Source: Mesostigma viride
Taxonomy: Eukaryota > Streptophyta > Mesostigmatophyceae > Mesostigmatales > Mesostigmataceae
Reading direction: 5' to 3'
NCBI GenBank assembly: GCA_009746045.1
Contig: RPFO01000106.1
Span: 893,513 to 957,512, forward strand
Length of the DNA stretch: 64,000 nucleotides
Position numbers and translations under genes: made by a program. Position 1 is the stretch's first letter. The number at the start of each line of letters is the position of its first letter. Below the pieces are notes generated by a model. The model was not told where the DNA came from, did no database searches, and worked only from the letters and a program-made list of their open reading frames with translations. Shown here in pieces: positions 53,909 to 64,000 of the stretch.

Positions 53909-55146
53909 CTAGATGGGGATGTAATCCTCATCCGAGCTGTCCTCTACTGTAATGGCAGACGAGGCGGTAGTGTAGCGGCTATCCTCAGGACCAATAACCT
54001 CCACCTGCGAACTTCTACCCTGGCTAGCAACGGGCCGCGGGGCCCGTGGGGAGAAAACAGGAGCATACCCCTCGGGAAGGTGCTTATCGCAGATGGCAGC
54101 CCATTTCTCCTTGTCAATCATGCGGGCGCGGAGTACGGATAGTCCCAGAAGCCCTGCATCTTCAAGCAGTTGTGTCACATAGGTCCGGGTCGCGCCGCGC
54201 CGGTGCCCGGCGCGCGCAAGTTTGCCAGTGGGTTGCGATGGGACAAGGGGACCCTGCCATAGGAGGAGGTGTCTACCTGGTTGGCCCGTCTTAAGCCCCC
54301 CGGCAGGGCCCACATCGGTATTCACCTGGTCTGTGCGGGCAAGATGGCCGGCAAAGAGGAGGCGGCGGTGTCGGATGGTATGGGTGACAAGAGGGAGCTC
54401 GCAGTAGAGCTCGGCCCGGGTGCGGCGTTCTTGGTAGCGGACGCCGAGGATATGACGGAGCATTCGAGTGACGGAGCCGTCAAGCTGCTGGCTCAGCGCC
54501 TGGTCCAGGGTCCACGCCTCGCAGCCATAAAGGAGGATGCTGAGGACAAGGGCCTTGAACAGAATGCGCTTGCGTCGCTCACTCAGGTAGCGACAGGTCC
54601 AGAACCTGTCGAGGCGGCGGAGGGCCGCCCAGGCCTGGCCAATGCGGGTGTTGATGTCGTCGGCCGTGGAGGGAAGCCTGCTGCCAAGGAGCTTGAAGCG
54701 AGTCGCCGGGGGGACGGGGCTGCCGTCCAGCAAGAGGAGGGTGGGTGGGGCTATCCCAGCAGGGAAGCCGATGGCCATGACCTCCGTTTTCTTGCTGATC
54801 ATAAGCCCCACCGCCCGCGCTTCCCGAGTGATAAGCTGTCTAGCCACAGTTGGGCTGACTCTGGGGTTTCCACGAGTGTCGTGTCATCAGCGTAGATCAG
54901 ATCGCTCAGGCGGTAGGGTGGGTCAACCCCGCCGTAGCTGGCGTACTCCGTGATCTCGATCCCCGGCGGGCGCCCCTCCACCCGGGCGAAGCGGGCTTGT
55001 GCACGCCGCATAATATAGTCCACCATAATGATGAATAGATATGGGGAGAGCACACAGCCCTGCCACACCCCGGTGTGCAGGGGGAACGCCGGAGTGACGC
55101 CGTCGGCGGTACGGACCTGGGCTTGGGACCCTTCATAGAACTGCAT
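53909..55146 (-). pseudogene. LINE reverse transcriptase, frameshifted, minus strand
   Basis: Frame 55146-54799 holds HTGVWQGCVLSPYLFIIMVD and the catalytic LIYADDTTLV. One frameshift near 54820-54850 leads into 54847-53909, with AVGLMISKKTEVMAIG, LLYGCEAWTLDQALSQQLDG, RHRRLLFAGHLARTDQVNT and an acidic end EDSSDEDYIPI. It is the same clade as the LINE at 5116-7748. The N-terminal fingers and endonuclease are missing because of 5' truncation. Confidence 0.85.
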
Positions 55147-55164
55147 GGCGGATGAGTATGTGCT

Positions 55165-55215
55165 ACATGATCTCCCAACGGAGGCATGTTATCATTTAAT
55201 TTTTAATTTTAATGA
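55165..55215 (+). mobile_element. Very short LINE 3'-end fragment
   Basis: Contains TGATCTCCCAACGGAGGCAT then a TTTAATTTTTAATTTTAA tail, matching the conserved 3' hairpin of the ORF1-only family. Confidence 0.55.
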
Positions 55216-55312
55216 AGTGCATTAAGCGCGATACGCGAGTGGCGCGTACGAAATGGGGTACTATCGTACTGGCCGCGCATTTTTGCGTATTTTCTTGCAA
55301 GCGTATATCGAG

Positions 55313-55596
55313 ACACGTGTGTAGTACTCCTACACACAGATCTCGAGTGATTTATCTAGTACCAAATCCGAAAGGCTTGCATCACTCCCCGGACAGGAGA
55401 ACTTTTGCGGATGACTGTAGGTGTAAGTTGGCGATGCCATGGTAACCGGAGACGTCCGTCCTATAGTCAGCAAAATTGGTGCGAGAGGTCCCCAGTTCGA
55501 TTCCGGTCGGATTCATTTGCAGATCGCGTTTTCCGCGTTTTCCGCGGCCCGGCACTGAACGCAAAGGTTTTCACCTTTGCGGAGTGCCTGATCAGA
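55313..55596 (+). mobile_element. SINE, complete copy with 10-bp TSD
   Basis: GTATATCGAG at 55303-55312 and 55597-55606 flanks a 284-bp element matching 3869-4799 without its insertion. The tRNA-like stretch is 55455-55511. The 5' end carries an extra hairpin (GTGTGTAGTACTCCTACACAC) absent from the other copy. The 3' end lacks a poly-A or simple-repeat tail. Confidence 0.82.
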
Positions 55597-55705
55597 GTAT
55601 ATCGAGTATTTTTAGCGTATTTTTGGCGCATTTTTGGCTTACGATGTGTTTTTTGGCATCATTTTACAGCCCGTGTTGCTTGCCTAGACTGCGGCGCACC
55701 GCCTG

Positions 55706-55990
55706 CCTGCGTGCGTGCGTGCGTGCGTGAGTGAGTGAGTGAGTGAGTGAGTGAGTGAGTGAGTGAGTGAGTGAGTGAGTGAGTGAGTGAGTGAGTGAGT
55801 GAGTGAGTGAGTGAGTGAGTGAGTGAGTGAGTGAGTGATTGAGTGAGTGAGTGAGTGAGTGAGTGAGTGAGTGAGTGAGTGAGTGAGTGAGTGAGTGAGT
55901 GAGTGAGTGAGTGAGTGAGTGAGTGAGTGAGTGAGTGAGTGAGTGAGTGAGTGAGTGAGTGAGTGAGTGAGTGAGTGAGTGAGTGAGTGA
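55706..55990. repeat. (GCGT)n then (GAGT)n microsatellite
   Basis: About 5 GCGT units run into about 65 GAGT units, with one variant (GATT) near 55838. The long SLTH frame on the minus strand is an artefact. Confidence 0.97.
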
Positions 55991-57047
55991 ACGAATGAAC
56001 CATTAGCATGTTCAAAGTATAGTTGAATGACGTTACACTTGCTCTAGAGCTGCATTTTGGTCATCAACTTTAATCAACTTATATATATCTTGTTTCGTAG
56101 TATAGAGCTTTGACATGGCTCTGTATATAGGTTTATAGCTGGGCGTTTGCTTTGGTTTGAGTGATTTCACTCTGCTGTAAGTAATTATATTTTTAATATA
56201 TATCTTGTAAATTATTCGTGAAGTTCTAGAGAAAACACTAGCTACAGCCTCGTCAGAGCTCTAAAGTTAGCTAGCTCGTCAGAGCTAGCAACACATCAAC
56301 CAATTAGGATGTATGACAAAGTTTAGCATGTTTATGCAAAAGTGTAACGTGGGCACCCATGCATACAACCATGCATGCAGCACACACTAGCTAGCTGGCC
56401 GGCTACGTCTTGGGCAGACCAAGTTTAAGATAACTCATTTTATTGTAGCATAAATCAACCACCCATCCATGCTTTATTCGTTCTGGGCGAAGAAATTCGT
56501 GTGGCAAATAAATGACGTAAGCGCCTTGGTCATTTATGAAACACCGGACAACTGCAAATTGTCAAGATGCAGACACTGCATAGGAATGCAGATGCAAGCC
56601 TGTTAGCCTAGGGCTCCGCTTGCACTGCCAGAGCATTATGACCACGTGCGTCTCATGCCTGAGCATCTTCTTGCATCTCTACATATACTGTGGCTAACTC
56701 GTGGACAAAATTCATGTATCATTTCAGCATCATGCGATTGGATGGGCTAAAAAGAAATTCATGCTCACCATGCGTGAGCATGAATTTCTTGGGGTCCAGG
56801 TCAATAGTGCCCGTTGGCGAGCACGATAGTGCAAATGGCGAGAAGGTAACTGGGTTCAGGAAAACGCGAAGTACCGCTTGTGCACCACTTTGCCTTGGTG
56901 TCAATTATGGCAGAGACTCTCATGGGTAGCTGTACAGAGGCAGCCTTGACCCACATATTCAAGTACTGGAGAATTCCATCCAGGTAGGACAGGAGTCTCT
57001 TGGGGATTGTTTCAATTCATGGACACTCCAGGCATCAACCTTTCAAC
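55991..57047. other. Intergenic region downstream of the HMG-like gene
   Basis: AT-rich. 56155-56205 (TTCACTCTGCTGTAAGTAATTAT) resembles 43885-43935. A perfect palindrome lies at 56752-56790. A plus frame at 56690-56929 has no recognised content. Confidence 0.45.
56752..56790. repeat. Perfect 17-bp-arm palindrome
   Basis: Arms AAGAAATTCATGCTCAC and its exact complement flank the loop CATGC. It lies about 260 bp past the stop of the HMG-like gene. Confidence 0.9.
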
Positions 57048-60000
57048 TTACGACTCGATCTTGTGCTCCTGCTGTGCCTTGGACTTCAGTAGATCAAGCT
57101 CTTTCTTGTATCCTGCTGCCACCGCCCTCTCACCATCAATCATAGTCTGAAGCAGGAAGCAAGTCTGCAAGAGGGGCACTTTCATCCACACGTCAGGGGG
57201 CTGAATGGCGCGCTTTGCCTCCGAAGGAAAGGACTTCTCGCGAATGCGCCCCAGGAAAACCAGCATCTGCATGCGCAGATACCGCGTGGTGATACAAGCA
57301 ACCAAAACAGACATTAAATACTGGAGCACAGTTTTGGGTGCTACTGGCAATTGGTACAGCTACTGAAGCCCCCCTACACACAACCGACCAGCAAGGAAGC
57401 AATATATTACTGGCCGCCATGTCTTGATTCAGACTATGGAGACACTCTACAGAAGGACTTCTATGTCATGCATGAAAGCAATGCTGCACACAATATTTGG
57501 TTTTCATTCACTGCCTGCATACCCCCCAAAACCTCTGAACAGAACGGACACATGCTACTTTCCTACCAGGAAAATCTAGGGTCCCCATCATGATCAAAGG
57601 AGAAAAGTAAATGACCATATAGTAGCTTCTAGATATGCTTGCATACAGGCAAAATTTGCGCATCAAAAGAAAGCCTGGAACACGAAGAATTTAGTGGCTC
57701 ACATCTGCCTTGCGACGTTCCTCACTCCTCTTTTTTATCAGAGAAGAAAATAAAAACAAGGTGTCTCTAATCCCGATGATTTCACTTCTTACTGCCATGA
57801 AAAGGGTTATGTGGACTTACCTCCAGCGGGGAGCCTTCAGACAGGTCCTCCAGGTCCAGGACACCAAAGGTTGCTGCAGTATTCACAAAAAGACCAATGC
57901 CCACCAAGAAAAGGTATGTTAACAAACTCCCTAAAAGACAGTGCAAGCCCTGCAGCGAAGTGCCAAGGACATGTAAAAAAGCTCCCAAAAAGACAGTGCA
58001 AGCCCTGCAGGGAAGTGACAAGGACAAAGGCACACAAAGAACTGTGTTGTACGCCCTGCTAATCAAAACGAAAAAAATCGGATATTTTTTTTTGCACCTG
58101 GCACATGCAACTACTCTCTGGTTAAGTACCTAGTCCAGCCACAGAGACTGGATTGCAGCCGAAGTGTGCTCCTTGGTTTGTTATGCGGTTCTGGTATGCC
58201 AAACACGCCTTCTTTATTATACCAGGTCAGACGCCGAAATCTAGCCTTGTAAACATTTACCCGGCCAAGTAGTAACACAGATAAGCGTTATCAGCAAGAA
58301 TCCTGAGCTTGCTGCACCGCGTCAAGAGGCCACGTCGTACAATAAGAGATGGCTATTGAGCGTACTTTTGCACACAACTGAAAAGCAAAGCACGGCTAGA
58401 TAACGAGCACAGTCCTGCAGAATCGGTCGACTTGCTGCCCCTGCAAAATGTAATATGCGTGGTAAGTACGGCATTAGCTTTGAGACCTGCATGCATCAAC
58501 TTGGATATAAAAAAGACTAGCCCACACAGTGCCAACCAGGCATGTCTGAACATGGGAGCACGAATTGTATCGATGAAAAGATCTGACCAATCGTTGTGTT
58601 GTATAATGTGGCTCCCGCATCACAACAAGACTCCTTGATTGCTTGCAAACCAGACCGGATGCCACAAAAATAAGTGCCCAACATGAGAAGATTTACAGAA
58701 TCATACTCACTTCTCCGCTTGACCTCGCTGGCAAAGGCTGCACGCCTCTGCAAAAACTCTGCAGCAGCAGCTCGGCCCTCAGGGCATAGCTGGGTCTGGG
58801 CACGAACCCGAACCTCCGTGAATGGCACATCCTTCTGCTTGACGAAGAAGGTGCCCTTCCTGGAACGTAGTCAGACCGAGAAATAAGAAACAATCGGGTT
58901 AGCTTTCACGCACCAATCGAAAAACAGCCACTCCTAGTGCATGTCAGAAAGGCTTTCAAACAGCTCAGGCAGAAATTACATGGGCTATGAAATCGCACGT
59001 GCCTGTTCAGTGTAGTATTTTAATTTGGTCTCAAATCATGCTTGGCAGTACTACGGCCAATTCGAATTAAGCATTTATATACACCCAATGTAAATGTCTG
59101 TGACAAAAACCAGAGGCACAGCAGGTAATGACCGAAGAAAAGGGCTCTTGCTTCTCGGTACTAATATGTTGGCCACATATCTGATGTTGGGGTATTTCCG
59201 CTCCTCCAGCAACCCCAGCAATCAGCTCAAACAGACCAGCACAATGAACTGCAGGAGAAGCTATGCACTGGCAAAATCAGGTCAACCACTGATCGCCCCA
59301 GACGGATCACCCATAACAGACTCCCCGCAACCTGTTTTGCTAAAATAATAGTAGTAAGAACTTTACAGTCCAGCTGCAAATATCAAAACATTTAAGACTG
59401 ATAATAACCATCCCATCACCTACCGTGTCTGCGCCACGACATAGTCAGTCGGGCCGACCGCAAGTTCGTCGCCATCATTGTCACTCTCATCCTCGCTCTC
59501 TGGAGCAGCAGGCAATGGAATAATTCATACGGACTAAGGATGCACGAATTGTGATGTTAGATGTAAGGTACTAACTGGTCTTACGCGCAATCAACAACCT
59601 GGACAAGATCATACCCACCCCTCATCCCACTATACAGAGCTCACAATTACCACAAAGAATATCCTAAGGTAATGCCCACTGTCAGGTTTAATGCAAGGTG
59701 AGCACACAAACCTGGTCAAGTCAAATAAGTGGTTCATACATAGGCTGTGGTGTGAGACATAAACATTATCAAGCAAACATATTTTCATACATATTTTCAA
59801 GCATATAGCGCATAAAAAAAATGAAGCATTCTTCACAGAGAAAGCCGCTGTTGCTAGTGCAGGCAGAAGTCAGTCGAGTACCAGAACCAGTACCTGACAC
59901 GACATCCTCGGTGGGGCGCTGGGAGGTTTCACGGGCTTCCTCAGAAGGTGCTGGCGCCGTGGACTTGCCAGTTTGTGCTGTGCCTTTGCTGGCAGGACCA

Positions 60001-61015
60001 GCAGACTTCGCAGCAAACGCTTCCTTCTCAGCGGCAGGCAGCTTGTCAAACCGCTTCTTAAGCTCCTGCACAGGGTTCATTAAACAAGATGTCATCAATA
60101 TAGATGAGAGTTGTGGTCAGCTCACGGCTCTTTACAATTTCTTATATACACATGTCCAGGTACATTCCATGTACCTTGCTGTACCCGTAAAACAAGCAAC
60201 TTAAAATCCATATATTACTTTTCACACCTGGCAAACAAATGTCTGACACAAAACTATTGAAATGATCTGATCAAACAGAATTCCTCCAACAATTGGGTTC
60301 TGCAACAAATGCTTACATTGTTGAGAGCACGGGATTCAATCTTGACAAAAGCTGGAAGACCCTTCTTCATTTCCTGCTCGACTGTGGGGCGAACTTCTGC
60401 AGAGTATGCCTTGAAGCCTGGGGAAGGAACAGCAAGGAATGCCAAGTTGATATCTCGAAGCACAAAAAAGGAACAAATGAAAGGCCTAGCATTTAATGAG
60501 TAAAACATCACTGGAGAAGCAATGATCATTTAACAAATGGCTGGGATGCACACGAACACAAGATCAAAGTAAAAAAAATTATCAAACAAAAATACAAACA
60601 TGGATTTCTTTGTGCGTAAATGGGTGCTGTATCAGGATCAACAAGTAGAACAGAAAATCCAGGCAAAGGGCTCCTGAAAACCCAGACTGCTCAGGCATTC
60701 TGTAGAAACTGTACCTGTGGAGTCCGTCAAGTCCTTGGCCTTTGGCTTTCTGCCCCTTGGTTTGTTGGAAGCCTTCTTGCCCTGTCCGCCGCCAGAAGGT
60801 GCCTGCAAACGGCGAGCGCCAAACAAAACGCGTGACAGAGGCATTGTTTTTAACACGTCAGCAGCAAGTCTGGTATATGTGGTCATACCAAAGCACCGAC
60901 TACAGGAGAGAAGATACAGAAATAGACAAAGCAGTTTTCTTAATGCAGCACATACCTTGTTGTCGACTTGCGCGGCATTAATTGCTGGAAGGGTGATCGT
61001 GCTCCCTTGCTCCAT
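57048..61015 (-). CDS. HMG-box-like nuclear protein, nine exons
   Basis: Exons (descending): 61015-60956, 60802-60715, 60417-60317, 60065-59894, 59499-59424, 58859-58711, 57873-57821, 57729-57703, 57266-57048. All eight introns are GT-AG (91-837 bp) and every junction keeps the frame, giving 314 aa. An AT-hook-like KPRGRKPKAK lies at 34-43. An HMG-box-like region follows at 51-103 (GFKAYSAEVRPTVEQEMKKG, then ELKKRFDKLPAAEKEAFAAK). Residues 141-152 are acidic (ESEDESDNDGDE). The C-terminal 150 residues, with DVWMKVPLLQTCFLLQTMID, are helical and unrecognised. It probably bends or packs DNA. The HMG match is by pattern only and its middle is atypical. Confidence 0.8.
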
Positions 61016-61127
61016 ACTGTTCCCATGCCACATCCCAAAGAACAATATACAATACATTAGGAGCTAACGAGGGCAAAACTGCAAGGAAAAACGCCAGCCT
61101 TCCAATAGGAAAACTGTATAACACAGA

Positions 61128-62491
61128 TCAACCGAAAGCAACTCTTTGCAACTTAGCAGCATCTATAACAATACCTGTATCAACATCTGTATCAACATTC
61201 ATATCAACATACAAGTGCTCATCTGCCTTCGCTTCCGGCAGTGGCATTGCCTTCCGGCGTTTCTTTGCGACCTCTGCTGCGCTTGCTGAAGTGACCATGG
61301 CTGCCAAAGCGGCAGGCTTAGGGTCCGGCTTCCGCTTGTGGATCTTCGTTGCTGCAGTCCCCGACAAGGCCATACTTTGCGGTGATGCACCATTGTCCGA
61401 CATATTCCCGCAGCTTTCCATCCCAGCAGGCTGACCCTTGCCTGGTGGAGCCTTCTGAGGGGAAGACGGCTTCATGATGCTATCCAACTTCTTTCTAGAT
61501 TTCAACTTTGGAACTGCTGGCTTTCGGTCTTTCGCTTTCGCTGTCTCCTGAGCATCCTGCATCAAAGCCGGTATCCAAAGCAGATACACAAAATTTGAGA
61601 CTTACAACTTTGGTCTGCAAGCCCGAATCGACAGATCAAATACAGTAGCCAAGAAAACTATATTTACACGAGCGTTTACCTGGGGGCATGTGGCTGGCTC
61701 TGCTGCAATGACAGGATCTGCCACGTGAGACTCAGCGACCGTTTTCTTTTCCTTGGCAGCCGGAGCCCTTACCACCGGTTGAGGACGTTCAGCAGTTTTC
61801 ATCTCGGGCGCTGCCTCGGGTTTTGAAGCGCTCGCGAGGATGCCTTTCAGACTTGGTGGGTGCACTTGTACTTTCGGTGTGCCCTTGGGCGCAGAAGCTT
61901 CCACTTTCTCTGCAAGTTGTGCCGATCGTGTCGGACATGGAAGAATATCCTGAACGTTATTCCACGAAACAACTACCGTCAACCAAGAATGCTAAGGAAA
62001 AACAAAACACCACCAACAGAATGGCCAGAGAATTATTGGCAAAGAGACCATTGCATGACAGGCATCGATATAATTTTCGTTAATACCTTCGGCAGCTGGC
62101 TGCAAGGCAACTGTTGGTGACCGGGCTTTTGGGGAAGCAGGAACGAGGGCATTTGCGAGAGCTCGTGCACTCGCGACTGGGCTGCCGTCCTCATCTTCAG
62201 AGTCATCACTGGAACTTGACGAATCTGAATCCGCGTTTTCCTTCTGGCGGGAAGCGCTGCCAATTTTGGGAGTTTGCGGCATAAAGTATATTGACTGGAA
62301 AGATGAATAAGGACAAGGCTCACAAAACAGGGACATGCCCAGAAGAAATCCAGGCGATAGAAATCTGAAAGTGATTACCTTTTCCAGAAAGTATTGCGGG
62401 ATGGAGAGATCTTTGCCGCTGATGAAGGAAGGCTTGTTGTCGGATGCACCTCCGCCACCAGCCTGGCAGCTGATGCCTTGGTCAGCTTCAT
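61128..62491 (-). CDS. Nopp140-like low-complexity nuclear protein, four exons
   Basis: Exons: 62491-62379, 62256-62087, 61909-61680, 61556-61128, joined in frame by GT-AG introns of 122-177 bp, 313 aa. It starts MKLTKASAARLVAEVHP. An acidic serine cluster (SDSSSSSDDSEDED) follows, then Ala/Lys/Pro-rich stretches (PKVQVHPPSLKGILAS, KAKDRKPAVPKLKSRKK), basic clusters (KIHKRKPDPK, AKKRRKAMPLP) and an acidic end (VDMNVDTDVDTG). Such alternation suits CK2-phosphorylated nucleolar proteins such as Nopp140, but no diagnostic domain is present. It lies 112 bp upstream of the HMG-like gene on the same strand; the two might be one gene with an unusual junction. Confidence 0.68.
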
Positions 62492-62985
62492 CTCTGCTCA
62501 CGCTAGCGCTCGGAAATCCGAGAATCGACACCAGCAAGACGACTTTACAACAATAGACAAAAAAGGCGAGAACGGGAAAGCAGGTATATTGAAAATGTTT
62601 TTCTGAATCAATATCGAAGCCGGCCGGCCAACTTCCCGCGAGGAGAATGTTGACTGTCGTAGCCGATTTCTGTTTGCTCCGTTTGTCATCGTGATTTATG
62701 GATGGGCACGGCTCGTTTTGAACCTTCGAAAATGAAAACTCGATTCACATCACCACGACAGAAAGCCGTACACGTGATCTATTTTTATCTGGTGTCGCTC
62801 CGAAGTCCGATCGCGAACTCTCACAAGTCACAAAAGGTGTGACGTGTCGGTCAACCGGCGTGAAACCGACCGGCTATGCTATCGCAGGAGATCGCAGGCT
62901 GTCGCATCCTCGAGGTATCGTACACCGTACAGTATTTGGACGGTTGCTAAAGCGCTTGAGACGGGGAAGTGGGTACAGTGAATCC
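62492..62985 (-). promoter_or_regulatory. Probable promoter region of the Nopp140-like gene
   Basis: About 490 bp between the start codon and the next repeat. It is GC-balanced, with CGTGTCGGTCAACCGGCGTG near 62840-62860. No TATA box is convincing. Assigned by position only. Confidence 0.3.
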
Positions 62986-63187
62986 CGCCTTAAGTTGGTT
63001 TCGAGTTGGGGTTGACCCCTCAAAAACCTCGAAACCAACTTAAGGCGTGAAACCAACTTAAGGCGTGAATGACTCTAATAAATTATACTATTTTGAACTA
63101 ACGATACTCAAACCTACTACTCTCATGAACTACTTTGAACTTGGATGCCGAAATCCTATTGGACCCAACTTAAGGTATGAACACAAC
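62986..63187. repeat. Hairpin repeat built on CCAACTTAAGG
   Basis: A perfect inverted repeat with 20-bp arms (CGCCTTAAGTTGGTTTCGAG, 62986-63005 and 63028-63047) is followed by a direct copy AACCAACTTAAGGCGTGAA and later CCCAACTTAAGGTATGAA near 63167. It ends against the TTAA transposon. Confidence 0.8.
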
Positions 63188-63191
63188 TTAA

Positions 63192-64000
63192 CCCTTAAAC
63201 TGTACTGAGTCCGTTTTCGTGGCGCCAGTTGAACTCGCGCCACTCTAACGGACTGAGTTTGTGGCAGAACCAGGCGCCGCGCCAATAATAATTTAACGGT
63301 CAAACCTGGGGGGATCGAAAGATCTAGACGTAAGCTATGCCTGGCGCTATTCAGACCGTATTTTGGACACCTGGCCAGGGAGATATGCTTGAGCAAAGTT
63401 AGGGGGGTACCATGGTCCAACGGGACCGACGTGCATGAAAAATATTGACGCGCACGGCTATGGCGGTGCACGCAACTGACTGGTACGAGAGAATGGCTTG
63501 ACATAATGGACTCAAATTTTGTAGGCATGATTTTCAAGTCCTAAAAACGTTTTATCCCCAGCCATGGAACGTTTGAAGATGCGTAGATGGGTCATCGGGG
63601 TGCTGGTCGGCGCAGCAAATCATGTCAGCGGCCAGGCGGTGACAGTGCGAGTGCTGCATGTTGCTAGGCGGAAATTTTCGAGGTATTTGCGCATGGATAA
63701 ACCTTTGACGTTGTTCCCAACCAGATTTGCTAGAATTGGCAGCCAGGAAAGGCCCGAGGCTACGTCCATGAATCGGGCGTGCTGGCTCCCGCAGGAAAGG
63801 TAATCTGCTGTTCCGACCTGGTACGTTCTAGCCTCCTAGCGTGTTCCGTTAACCGTATATTTTTGCAACGTCACCCACATCTGTTCGGTGCTGCCCCTTG
63901 GCACAAGCTCTACAAACAGGTCGTGGACCGGCTGGATCGCATAGTATCTCCGCACATCTGAACCCTGTGATGCCAGATCTCCTTTGCGGCCGTTCCGAGC
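63192..64000 (+). mobile_element. TTAA-flanked DNA transposon copy C, runs off the window
   Basis: TTAA at 63188-63191 then CCCTTAAACTGT. A subterminal hairpin follows, with CTGAGTCCGTT and GTGGCGC arms. It is closely similar to copy A (inverted) and includes the ORF at 63564-63803. It lacks the LINE found at 49925 in copy B and the MITE found at 33968 in copy A, showing both empty sites. The right end is outside the window. Confidence 0.8.
63564..63803 (+). CDS. Unrecognised ORF of the TTAA transposon (copy C)
   Basis: The frame starts MERLKMRRWVIGVLVGAANH, preceded by an acceptor-like TTATCCCCAG, and reaches a donor-like GAAAG|GTAATCTG at about 63800. The stop shown at 63803 would lie in the intron. 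It is nearly identical to copy A and related to copy B. No domain is recognised. Confidence 0.45.
   Translation: MERLKMRRWVIGVLVGAANHVSGQAVTVRVLHVARRKFSRYLRMDKPLTLFPTRFARIGSQERPEATSMNRACWLPQER

Noticed and set aside
55659-56015. SLTH-repeat frame of 118 codons
   Set aside because: Translation of the (GAGT)n microsatellite.
57048-62491. One single 13-exon gene
   Set aside because: The only plausible junction (61148 to about 61020) enters the next exon in a frame that meets a stop in the following exon, whereas two separate frames fit all junctions.

Overview
This window is eukaryotic nuclear DNA, mostly transposable elements, with three credible host genes at its two edges. The evidence is spliced genes with GT-AG introns of about 90-1120 bp, LTR and non-LTR retrotransposons, TIR DNA transposons, a pol III-type SINE and long tetranucleotide microsatellites. 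There are no operons, ribosome-binding sites or prokaryotic features. GC-rich exons in AT-richer repeats, a GTGCGC splice donor and a NOX gene without an obvious EF-hand fit an alga or protist. I cannot place it further, and that placement is inference.

Left edge (1-3.2 kb): a two-exon NADPH oxidase gene, possibly continuing upstream. 3.8-7.8 kb: a SINE with an 11-bp TSD, split by a 5'-truncated ORF1-type LINE, then a 5'-truncated EN-RT LINE with a (TTAA)n tail. 11.2-24.6 kb: a Ty1/copia-like element with 482-bp LTRs that look identical and a 5-bp TSD. Its integrase is split by a 6.97-kb TIR transposon (2-bp TSD), itself split by a 3.46-kb relative (3-bp TSD). 26.3-31.1 kb: a gag-only LTR element whose 3' LTR is split by a full-length ORF1-only LINE with a 13-bp TSD. 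31.8-42.4 kb: a decayed Ty3/gypsy element on the minus strand with TSD, PBS and PPT. It holds a TTAA-flanked DNA transposon, which holds a foldback MITE, plus a separate LINE tail.

42-56 kb: LINE fragments, a 184-bp satellite, a 1.77-kb (CCCT)n tract, and a 4.28-kb TTAA-flanked transposon inserted in the 3' UTR of a LINE and itself carrying two insertions. Right edge (57.0-62.5 kb): two minus-strand spliced genes for nuclear or chromatin-type proteins. One is a nine-exon, 314-aa HMG-box-like protein; the other is a four-exon, 313-aa Nopp140-like low-complexity protein. A third copy of the TTAA transposon runs off the right end.

The insertions can be ordered because many have matching TSDs, and several have an empty-site paralogue inside the window. 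The most unusual items are the ORF1-only LINE family with a covarying 3' hairpin before its (TTAA)n tail, the gag-only LTR element with three repeated hairpins, the copia element with AG...CT LTR ends and a protease-like domain between integrase and RT, and the TTAA transposons sharing an unrecognised conserved ORF.
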